Shown one piece after another: positions 1 to 7,787 of a stretch of 46,928 nt of DNA (positions are counted from its first letter, which is position 1; every line of letters begins with the position of its first letter). The notes beneath the pieces are model-generated. The model was not told where the DNA came from and made no database searches. It was given only the letters and a program-made list of their open reading frames with translations. Source of the stretch: Planctomycetia bacterium (GTDB taxonomy: Bacteria > Planctomycetota > Phycisphaerae > Phycisphaerales > SM1A02); NCBI GenBank assembly GCA_005787685.1, contig SYAC01000033.1, positions 1 through 46,928 of the forward strand. Direction: 5' to 3'. A program made the translations under genes and the position numbers.

Positions 1-173
1 CAGAACCTGCTCCTGCGCAGCCAGCTGCTGCTGAACCAACCCCTTCTGAACCAACCCCTGCAGAACCTGCTCCTGCGCAGCCAGCTGCTGCTGAACCAAC
101 CCCTGCAGAACCTGCTCCTGCGCAGCCAGCTGCTGCTGAACCAACCCCTGCAGAACCTGCTCCTGCGCAACCA
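1..173 (+). repeat. 45-bp in-frame tandem repeat coding a Pro/Ala/Glu linker
   Basis: The unit begins gcagaacctgctcctgcgca and is 45 bp (15 codons: A-E-P-A-P-A-Q-P-A-A-A-E-P-T-P). Copies lie at 1-44 (cut by the window edge), 60-104, 105-149 and 150 to about 173 (partial). A 15-bp sub-unit coding S-E-P-T-P sits at 45-59. Copies are almost identical at base level, which points to recent slippage or recombination. The array may continue left of the window. Confidence 0.9.
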
Positions 174-1058
174 GCCGAACCGCCCATTGCAGATCCAACC
201 TCGGCTCCAAACAAAAAAACCCAATTGGGGATGCTGCGTGCTTCTAATCGGCAGGCGCCACCTGTTGATATTGATCAACTTGACCAAGCAAATTCAGCCG
301 AGGTTACTGCTGGTAATTCCACACCCTCCTCAGCCGTTTCAGAAGAAATTACGGGTGATCAATTTGTTTACGACCCAGTATCGCAAGCATTTGTACGTAA
401 ATCTGCAACGAAAACCGCTGCCCCTGAAGAAACTAGCCCAGACACAATTCCGCCCGCGGAGAACGCTGGCGTCGATCTTGCGGCGCAAGGCGGTAACGCC
501 GGTTTAAGGGCAGTTGAAAACGCCCAAATTAAGAAAAAGAACAATTTACAAGTTAAAAAAGAAAACACCGTGGTCATTGAAATTAAGTACAACTCATTAG
601 TTCAAGGTGATTCCAAATTAAATATCGTCATTCTTCCAGGTGATGCTATTTATTGCGACTCAGGAGAAGTGGGGGTTGTGTACATAGACGGAGAAATTAG
701 CCGACCGGGTGTTTACAATATGCCAACCTCTGGACGCTTGACATTGAGTCGCTTGGTGGCTGCCGCCGGCGGTGTCAGTGAACTCGCTATTCCCGAACGC
801 TGCGATTTAATTCGCCGTCTTGGCAGCGATAAAGAGGCATGCGTTCGCATTAGCCTGTTGGCAATCCGTAACCGTGGTGAACCAGACGTCTTCTTGAAAC
901 CAGACGATCATATTATTGTGGGCACCAACTTTTGGGCCCTTCCATTGTCACGCTTACGTCGAGATTTGTCATTTCCAAATTCTGTCGGCTTTCAACTTGA
1001 TCGTAACTTTGGTAACGATGTGTTCGGCGCGCCGCCGCAGAATTTCAACACAAACTAA
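3..1058 (+). CDS. SLBB-type polysaccharide export protein, C-terminal part (5' end outside window)
   Basis: The reading frame is open from the left edge to the TAA at 1056-1058, so the N-terminus and any signal peptide lie outside. The visible part starts with a Pro/Ala/Glu-rich linker made by a 45-bp tandem repeat. It continues through a low-complexity Ser/Thr/Asn region and ends in a beta-rich domain at about 540-940. There, an ILPGDAIY segment and a VYIDGEISRPGVY segment, followed by LSRLVAAAGG, match the SLBB fold of Wza/OtnA-like outer-membrane export proteins. Such proteins form or line the outer-membrane channel for exopolysaccharide. It sits first in a run of exosortase and EPS genes on the same strand, which supports an export role. 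An internal ATG at 225 exists but would discard the linker without reason. The family call is fairly sure; the exact channel type cannot be judged without the N-terminus. Confidence 0.75.
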   Translation, partial: EPAPAQPAAAEPTPSEPTPAEPAPAQPAAAEPTPAEPAPAQPAAAEPTPAEPAPAQPAEPPIADPTSAPNKKTQLGMLRASNRQAPPVDIDQLDQANSAEVTAGNSTPSSAVSEEITGDQFVYDPVSQAFVRKSATKTAAPEETSPDTIPPAENAGVDLAAQGGNAGLRAVENAQIKKKNNLQVKKENTVVIEIKYNSLVQGDSKLNIVILPGDAIYCDSGEVGVVYIDGEISRPGVYNMPTSGRLTLSRLVAAAGGVSELAIPERCDLIRRLGSDKEACVRISLLAIRNRGEPDVFLKPDDHIIVGTNFWALPLSRLRRDLSFPNSVGFQLDRNFGNDVFGAPPQNFNTN

Positions 1059-1211
1059 GGCCTGGTTAGGGAACGAGGGCGCTACGGTTCACTCAAGGAG
1101 CATTTACTCATAAGCAAGTTTCAGATGATTTTTTAGACAATCTTTTACGCTTTTAGCATCTTCCGCAAACCGACATGGAGCCTATTTCGTTTCTTCAAAT
1201 CAATTCATCCC

Positions 1212-2153
1212 ATGTCCATGACACCTCCAGCAACTCGTGATTTCCCGCCAACATCTGTCGTTGAGATATCAACCAGAACCGCAATAATTGCCGGAGGAGT
1301 GCTTGTGGTGCTATTGGTTTCGGTTTTTTGGGAATGGTTTCGACGTCAAGTTGCATGGGCGTCACATGAGCCATCCGATTGGGGACACACTCTGATTATT
1401 CCATTTGTGAGCGGTTACTTCGTGTGGATGAAGCGTGATTTGATTTTGGCACATCCATTTCGTCCAGCGTGGATTGGCGTACTCATCGTGGTATTTGGAA
1501 TTGCTTGGTACATGGTTTGCAATGTGGGTCCCGCCGGATTAGCCCATCACAATATCCGAGCGACCGGTTTGGGAATCACACTCATTGGGTTGGGTGTTTT
1601 GTTGTTGGGTTGGCAAGGAATGAAATATGTCTGGTTTCCACTTTTCTACATGTTGGTATTTGCGCAGACCGTGAGCGAGCGCTTTCTCAATCTTGTCACT
1701 TACCGCATGCAGGATATTTCCGCCAAGGGCGCCTATGTACTTTTAAATCTCATAGGTATTCAAACAGATCACGCTGGAAATGTGTTGACTATTTTAAAGG
1801 ACGGCGATCCCATGCAACTGAATGTGGCCGAGGCCTGTAGTGGCATGCGAATGTTGGTTGCATTTTTAGCGCTCGGTGTTGCAATGGCCCACGTATCGCT
1901 ACCAAAATTATGGCAGCAAATAGCGTTGGTTGCCCTTGGCATTCCAATCTCCATATTTGTGAATGTGCTGCGCGTGGCTTCACTTGGTATTTTAGGAATG
2001 TTCGACCAAGATTTTATGTCGGGAGAATTTCATCACATGATTGGGCTTGTCTGGTTATTGCCAGCATTTTTCTCATATCTAGGCGTCTTGTGGGTTCTTT
2101 CGAAATTTCTGATTGAAGAAAATGAAACACAGGTGACAACCCATGCGAGTTGA
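1212..2153 (+). CDS. Exosortase (EpsH/Xrt family) membrane transpeptidase
   Basis: A 313-aa polytopic membrane protein with about eight hydrophobic segments. The three exosortase signature blocks are present: AEACSGMRM with the presumed nucleophile Cys209, VNVLRVASLG with Arg254, and GEFHHMIG with His274 or His275. In the family, this Cys-Arg-His set cleaves C-terminal sorting tails (PEP-CTERM and relatives) of secreted proteins in the cytoplasmic membrane. It is followed by an EpsI-like gene that overlaps its stop, the usual exosortase arrangement in EPS loci. No substrate with an obvious sorting tail is encoded in the window. The start is ATG 1212 or ATG 1218; neither has a clear Shine-Dalgarno site. 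I cannot assign the Xrt subtype. The 153 bases upstream (1059-1211) hold no gene. Confidence 0.9.
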   Translation: MSMTPPATRDFPPTSVVEISTRTAIIAGGVLVVLLVSVFWEWFRRQVAWASHEPSDWGHTLIIPFVSGYFVWMKRDLILAHPFRPAWIGVLIVVFGIAWYMVCNVGPAGLAHHNIRATGLGITLIGLGVLLLGWQGMKYVWFPLFYMLVFAQTVSERFLNLVTYRMQDISAKGAYVLLNLIGIQTDHAGNVLTILKDGDPMQLNVAEACSGMRMLVAFLALGVAMAHVSLPKLWQQIALVALGIPISIFVNVLRVASLGILGMFDQDFMSGEFHHMIGLVWLLPAFFSYLGVLWVLSKFLIEENETQVTTHAS

Positions 2154-3000
2154 GAGCAATGGAAAAAAAGCCTTCATTACGGCGTGCGTTTGCCTTGCTG
2201 TGAGTGGACTTGGATTTCGTTTAGCCATGACCCAACTCAATGTTTTTTTACAAAAAGAATCAGTGCCGTTGCGCACCCCGATTGATGAATTGCCCAGCAT
2301 ACTGGGTGATTGGCAGCAAGCAGGAAAGGACTCGCAACTTGAAGACGCGATGCTTGAGGAGCTTGGAACCAAAAATTATTTGAATCGCACCTATGTCTAT
2401 AAAAAAGACGCCGCGAAGGGTCTTTTTCAAGTGCATATTGCCTATTACACCGGCATGATTGATACGGTGCCGCATATTCCAGAGCGCTGTTGGGGTGCGG
2501 GTGGATTGGTCATGTTGGGTGAGCCAAATCAACATTCCTACAATTTGGACCAGTCTCGATTGAATACGGTCAGTGGACCAATTCAGCCTGGCACCGGCGT
2601 TCGTTACGCGCAAGCCACCGTGAAGGAGTTGGCGACCCGCAAAGATGTCATTGTGAATCTTCCACTGGGAGACATAAAAATGACAGCGAGTATTTTTCAG
2701 AATCCAAAAAACCCTGGTCAGACATGGATTGGAGGATATTTCTTTATCGCCAACGGATCGCTCACATCCTCCGCACTGGCTGTTCGAAATCTTTCCTTCA
2801 AACTTACAGACCGGTACGCGTATTACTGCAAGGTTCAATTCACATACGTTGTTCGTGAGCAACCTGAAATTGCGATTACGATGTTCGACCAACTTGCTTC
2901 GGATCTTTTACAATCTTTACTCCCTCAACTTATGCGCAGTCTTCCAGATTGGCCTGAGCTTGAATCACATTCGTCAACCACAACAGTCTCGAGTTTATAA
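2143..3000 (+). CDS. Exosortase-associated EpsI-family protein
   Basis: A 285-aa protein with one N-terminal membrane anchor (about residues 10-30) and an extracytoplasmic domain. It opens with PIDELPSILGDW, the 'lip..iG.W' start typical of EpsI (DUF3485) domains, and carries a conserved-looking HIPERCWGAGG block (His111, Pro113, Cys116). EpsI proteins accompany exosortases, often directly downstream or fused; their reaction is not settled. The start at 2143 overlaps the exosortase stop by 11 nt and has AGGTG at 2131-2135, so the two are probably translationally coupled. The His/Cys block suggests a thiol-active function, which is inference. The C-terminal 40 residues are low complexity. Confidence 0.82.
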   Translation: MRVESNGKKAFITACVCLAVSGLGFRLAMTQLNVFLQKESVPLRTPIDELPSILGDWQQAGKDSQLEDAMLEELGTKNYLNRTYVYKKDAAKGLFQVHIAYYTGMIDTVPHIPERCWGAGGLVMLGEPNQHSYNLDQSRLNTVSGPIQPGTGVRYAQATVKELATRKDVIVNLPLGDIKMTASIFQNPKNPGQTWIGGYFFIANGSLTSSALAVRNLSFKLTDRYAYYCKVQFTYVVREQPEIAITMFDQLASDLLQSLLPQLMRSLPDWPELESHSSTTTVSSL

Positions 3001-3002
3001 CA

Positions 3003-6000
3003 ATGGCAAAGCGTAAATTTAATTTCAAATTTTTCCTACTTTTTTTCGGCGTCGCAACAGCAACACTGCTTGTAGTGGGCGTCTTTTACTACTACCAAAT
3101 CGTCCTTGCTCCGGAGCGAAACTTTCGAACCGCGCAGCAATACATGGCATCGGGCGAATTTGAAAAAGCCGCGAATTATTTTGGTCGTGCTGTTTCTAAA
3201 AAGCCAACCAACTTGATTTATATCAACGCATTAGAAGATGCCCTATTAAAAATTGTCCCCAAATCAGCGAGCGCCGCCAATGAAAATTACACAAAGTTAA
3301 CATCACTGAAATTATCCAAGACGCGAGCGGCGGCTAATAATCCACAAGTCTGGATTGATGCCATGGAATTCATGCGCGACCGCAACGAATTGTTTCCTAA
3401 CAACGCTGCTTGGCGTGAATTTGCGGTCGTTGCTGAACAGATGGAAAAGGCATTCCCGTCGGGTAGTCCAGAAAACAATCTTGCCAAATTTTGGAAATTA
3501 CAGTCCATCTATGAGCGCTATGTTTCGCTGACTCCTGATGAGCGCGAGATATTGGACAAGGAATTTCCTATCATTGTTCAGCTTTTGCCTAACAACGAAA
3601 GAGTTTGGATGGCTTATTTGGACTTTTTGCTTATGAAAGCGGACGCGTTGGAGCGAGGCAATCAAAAGAGCCTGGCTCAAGAAACATATCGGCAGTTTGA
3701 TAACGCCGTTGTGGAATGCAAAAAGTTGAACCCGAAAAGCGCTGCTGCCTCAATTATGACTGTGTATCGACTTGAAGGAATCAAGTCTCGCAACGAATCT
3801 CCTGTGAATAACGCTGATTTGGAGGCCGCGTTCAAATCGATTATGGAACAGGGGCAGTTATTAACCCAGGATAGAAAAATGACTTTGGCGGCGGCCGGGG
3901 CAATATTTCAAGGAAGATCATTCAAATCCAACGAGCAGGGAATGGAGTTGTTGAGCAATCGCTTAAAGGCATTCCCAAATGATGCGGTCACGCAGCGCAT
4001 TTATTTGAATATTGCCCGTGGTTTGAGTTCGGGAATTGGACGCGATACTGCTGTCGTCGTATTTGATCAACCCAATCTTTCAACATCCATTGAATCGCTT
4101 GCGCAGCAAGACGCCCGCGAGGCTGCCGCCGATTTGTTGTACACGCTGAGTTTTGAGGAGTGGCGCAAGGCAAGTGACGCTGACAAGCAGGCAAAACTAG
4201 AAGAAGTGCGCAAGATGCGCGATCGGGTGGTTTTGTTTTTCAAATCACAAGGACGTTCACTTATGGTGGAGGACATTGAAGCGCGCACCGCGCTTGTGGA
4301 AGGAAACGTAAGCGATGCCGCCACGCGGTTTGAAGCCTTAATGAAACAGATCCCAAATCCCACTCAAGAAATGTTTTTTTACGCGAGTCTCGCAAACATT
4401 CTTAGAAATCAACTCGGTACCGCACTCGCACTTGTGAATAGTGGTTTGGAACGCTATCCAGATTTTCCGCCGTTGCTCAACCTCTGCGCGCGTTTAAGTG
4501 GTGGCATGGGGCGCTATGAAGATGCCCGCAAGGCTTTGCTCAAGTTGAGCGAATTGAATCCCGAGGATCAAGAGGCAAAGCAACTTTTGGCCACGCTTGG
4601 CGACGGGACCAAGTCGGATCCCGAGCAACTTGCGAGCAGAGTAAACAATGCCGTTTACACTGAAATTGGAAAAGCTGAACGGCTTATGTTAAAGAGGGAT
4701 TTTGACGGCGCAATAGCATTGCTTGCCAAGATTTTGGCAGCGAATCCAAAGGAAGTGCGACTGTATGAGGCGCTTTGTCAAATTAATATTGTTAAAAGTG
4801 ATATTCCTGCCGCCCAGTCTTACATAGACAAAGGTTTGGCGCTGGATCCTAAAAATATGTACTTCTTGCAGATGAAAGCCATTCTGAGTAGCGAAGATCC
4901 AATTGAACGGATTACGGCCTCGGTGCGGTCCATGTATCCAGATCCAAAGATGCAAGCCCTACAAATGTACCAAGCGCTATTCGGGGCTATGTCAAAAATA
5001 CGGGAAACCACATTGACAATGAAGCCTGATCAAGTCAACGCGGTCATGAAAGAACAGGCTGAACGCTGCGAAAAACTTCTTGGTTTAGCCCTTGAAGAAG
5101 CGCTTGCTCAAGATCCAAAAAATCTGACAGTGTTAGAAATGGCAGCGACCGATGCAGCAGATAGACAAGATTTCAAAGCATTCGATCAATACGTTGCCGC
5201 TATTAACGCGGCTGGTGATCTTGGACTTGCGGCAACTATTCAATCAAAATTATTAGTGAGTCAGGATAAGCTCGAAGAGGCCCTGGCAGTCTTGCAAGAC
5301 GCGCGCAAACGAGGCGATCAAAATCCGATCATGCTACGTCAACTTGGGTTGTTATTTGAGCGAACTGGAAATGTTGATGCGGCCATTGAATTGATTCGCG
5401 AAAGTTACGACCGACGACCAAACGACACCATTACCGCGCGCGTGTACGCCGAGCTTCTTCAACGCAGTGGCGATCGGGCGAAAGCATTGCAAGTTTTGCA
5501 ACAGGTGTCGCGAATAAACCCAGATGACACCGAACTGTTGTTAGCCTGGCTTGATTTGGAAGCCCAAATTGGTGATCGATCTGGCGTATTTGCATTTCGC
5601 AAGCGTTTGTATCAAGAGCGGCCCGCCCTGCAAAAAAATTCTTTAGAACTTGCGCGCATTTTGCTGGAAACACCAAGTGATCCAAATTTAATGCTTGATA
5701 GCAAAGGCGCGCAGAAATTTACCGAACAAGATTTGCGCGAAGCAAACACGCCCAAAATGCAACAAATGCTTGCTGTCGCCTCCAAGGCGAATTCAGATTT
5801 AGGCTTTGAAATCATCAAATTTTTGCAAGAAGCAGCTCCTGGAGACACCTCGCTCTCTCTCATGAACGCCCGCGCTTTGAAAAAATATGTAAGTGAGAAA
5901 GAAGGCGAAGCCGCCTTTCGCCGCGACATTGCCAGTATTCCCAAGAATGTCAGCAGCCTTGAGCTTTGGGTTGGTCTTGGGGTGTATCTCGACGAAAGTG

Positions 6001-7775
6001 CAAAGCCCGAAGAGGCACGCGTTGCGTTTGACGAGGCTCGTAAACAGCAAGACCCCAAAATAATGTCCGCCGATGTTCGGATTGCTGATTATTGGTTTAG
6101 CAAGGGGCAGTGGCAGAATGCTCGTGAAGCTCTTGAGAAAGTGGCCAAAGCCAATGTTATTTATGACGCGAACACTTGGATGCGTTTGTCGGAAATTTGT
6201 ACTCGTGTGCGCGATTTTGATGCAGCCGAGCAATATTTATCGAAAGCCGAAAGCTTAAATCCATCCATAGAAACACAAGCCACAATTCAACTCTTAAAAG
6301 CGTCAAACCATCGGGGGCGCGGAGAGTTAGCGGCAATGAATGGAGATAAAGCAATAGCAGACAAGGAATTGGACCAGGAGCAAATGGCATTGAAACGTGC
6401 GACTGAAATGCTTCCAAATTCCCCCAAAGGTTGGGTTTCTCTTTCAGACTTTGAACGAAGAATGTATCAACGAACGCATGATCCTAAATTTATTCAAGAA
6501 GCGGAGCGAACTGCGGATCGTGCTACGGATATTTCAATGGGCTATTGGCCAGGCATTCAAAATAAGCAAAGAGTTTTAGTTGAGCAGGGAAAGGAAAATG
6601 AAGCCATTGTCATGGTTGAAAAATTTCTCTCTATTGCCCCTCAAAATATAGAAGCGCGACGTGATTTAATTCAATTGCTCTTTAGAACGGGTTCTTTCCA
6701 GCGGGCTATTGACTTGGCACAAATTGGTTCGCGCATGAATCCCCGTGACCCTTCTTGGCAAACCATGATTGCAAATTTGCATTTGCAAAATAAGAACTTC
6801 ACCAGTGCGACTGCGGCATTTGACGCCGCCTTTATAATTCAACCAGAAATTCAGCAATTTATAAGTTGTGTGAATCAGCGGCTGAACGGGGAAAAGAAAG
6901 ATTGGGAGGGCGCTTTGAAATTATTGCGTGCCAACTCCAAATTAGTTGCGCAGTCGCCGAAGGCGCAAATTTTATTGGCAGTGTGTTTGGCGAACACTGG
7001 ACAAAGAGAATCTGGACTTGCCGCATTGCGCACGGGATACAAAACAATCAGTGATGGTATTGCTTCTGGAAATTTGGAGCTTGACGAATGGGGAATGTGG
7101 TACGCCGGGCTTGGCCAATGTTTTGTGAAGAAGCCGCAAGAATCCGAAATTTTTCTTAAATCTATTATTGGAAATACAGAGTTGAACTATTGGAATTGCA
7201 GCGGTCTTTCGGCTCTCTATGCAGAATTGGGAAGCGCTGGATTACAAACGGCAATTCAATTGATGGAAAGAGCAGCAGCTCTTGCAAAGGCGGAGGGTGG
7301 TCCCGAGGCCGCTCAGTCCGAGGCTCTGCAGTATTTACAAATTGGAAATGTGTATTATAAAGAGGGTAATTCTGCCAAGGCAACGGAGTACTTTGAAAAA
7401 GCGCTGGTTTTAATTCCAGATAATGCGGGCGCCATGAATAACACGGCTTATTTATTTGCTAAGTCAGGTGTTAATTCGGCGCGCGCGGTTGAATTAGCCC
7501 GTAAAGCAGTGCAATTAGATCCAAACTCAGGCGACTTTCTAGACACTTTGGGCTTTGCTCTTTTGAAGGACTCAAAACCTGCAGAAGCATTGTCCCCATT
7601 GCAACAAGCGATTGTCCTGACCCAGAACCCAAGTTCTATGATCCATATTGCCGAAGCATTTATTCAATTGAAGAGGTCAGCGGATGCGAAAGCATATTTA
7701 GAAAAAGCCAAGACCAAATCACCAAGCGCGGAGCAACTTGTCGAAATTAAAAATTTAGAATCGAAATTGTTATAA
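3003..7775 (+). CDS. Giant membrane-anchored TPR protein of the exosortase/EPS locus
   Basis: A 1590-aa protein with a basic N-terminus, one membrane segment at about residues 9-30 and then an almost continuous array of tetratricopeptide repeats (for example EFEKAANYFGRAVSKKP near residue 52, and NSAKATEYFEKALVLIPDNA near the C-terminus). No lipobox Cys is seen, so it is anchored by the membrane helix rather than lipid, with the array presumably outside the cytoplasm. Its place after exosortase and EpsI recalls PrsT, the large TPR lipoprotein of PEP-CTERM systems, but it is much longer and lacks the lipid anchor. It probably scaffolds the polymer export or sorting machinery; this is inferred from position. 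It starts 2 nt after the EpsI stop without a visible Shine-Dalgarno site, so coupling is likely. Confidence 0.8.
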   Translation: MAKRKFNFKFFLLFFGVATATLLVVGVFYYYQIVLAPERNFRTAQQYMASGEFEKAANYFGRAVSKKPTNLIYINALEDALLKIVPKSASAANENYTKLTSLKLSKTRAAANNPQVWIDAMEFMRDRNELFPNNAAWREFAVVAEQMEKAFPSGSPENNLAKFWKLQSIYERYVSLTPDEREILDKEFPIIVQLLPNNERVWMAYLDFLLMKADALERGNQKSLAQETYRQFDNAVVECKKLNPKSAAASIMTVYRLEGIKSRNESPVNNADLEAAFKSIMEQGQLLTQDRKMTLAAAGAIFQGRSFKSNEQGMELLSNRLKAFPNDAVTQRIYLNIARGLSSGIGRDTAVVVFDQPNLSTSIESLAQQDAREAAADLLYTLSFEEWRKASDADKQAKLEEVRKMRDRVVLFFKSQGRSLMVEDIEARTALVEGNVSDAATRFEALMKQIPNPTQEMFFYASLANILRNQLGTALALVNSGLERYPDFPPLLNLCARLSGGMGRYEDARKALLKLSELNPEDQEAKQLLATLGDGTKSDPEQLASRVNNAVYTEIGKAERLMLKRDFDGAIALLAKILAANPKEVRLYEALCQINIVKSDIPAAQSYIDKGLALDPKNMYFLQMKAILSSEDPIERITASVRSMYPDPKMQALQMYQALFGAMSKIRETTLTMKPDQVNAVMKEQAERCEKLLGLALEEALAQDPKNLTVLEMAATDAADRQDFKAFDQYVAAINAAGDLGLAATIQSKLLVSQDKLEEALAVLQDARKRGDQNPIMLRQLGLLFERTGNVDAAIELIRESYDRRPNDTITARVYAELLQRSGDRAKALQVLQQVSRINPDDTELLLAWLDLEAQIGDRSGVFAFRKRLYQERPALQKNSLELARILLETPSDPNLMLDSKGAQKFTEQDLREANTPKMQQMLAVASKANSDLGFEIIKFLQEAAPGDTSLSLMNARALKKYVSEKEGEAAFRRDIASIPKNVSSLELWVGLGVYLDESAKPEEARVAFDEARKQQDPKIMSADVRIADYWFSKGQWQNAREALEKVAKANVIYDANTWMRLSEICTRVRDFDAAEQYLSKAESLNPSIETQATIQLLKASNHRGRGELAAMNGDKAIADKELDQEQMALKRATEMLPNSPKGWVSLSDFERRMYQRTHDPKFIQEAERTADRATDISMGYWPGIQNKQRVLVEQGKENEAIVMVEKFLSIAPQNIEARRDLIQLLFRTGSFQRAIDLAQIGSRMNPRDPSWQTMIANLHLQNKNFTSATAAFDAAFIIQPEIQQFISCVNQRLNGEKKDWEGALKLLRANSKLVAQSPKAQILLAVCLANTGQRESGLAALRTGYKTISDGIASGNLELDEWGMWYAGLGQCFVKKPQESEIFLKSIIGNTELNYWNCSGLSALYAELGSAGLQTAIQLMERAAALAKAEGGPEAAQSEALQYLQIGNVYYKEGNSAKATEYFEKALVLIPDNAGAMNNTAYLFAKSGVNSARAVELARKAVQLDPNSGDFLDTLGFALLKDSKPAEALSPLQQAIVLTQNPSSMIHIAEAFIQLKRSADAKAYLEKAKTKSPSAEQLVEIKNLESKLL

Positions 7776-7780
7776 AGGAA
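7775..7780 (+). promoter_or_regulatory. Ribosome-binding site of the Wzz/BY-kinase-like gene
   Basis: AAGGAA 7 nt before ATG 7788. It overlaps the end of the TPR gene and fixes the start. Confidence 0.65.
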
Positions 7781-7787
7781 AATTCGT

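Noticed and set aside
1-173. Tandem repeat considered as a CRISPR array
   Set aside because: Units are contiguous with no spacers and encode an in-frame peptide, so it is a coding repeat.
1059-1211. Possible promoter or RNA gene between the SLBB and exosortase genes
   Set aside because: Only a TAGACA-like hexamer with a badly spaced partner and no stable structure; nothing supportable.
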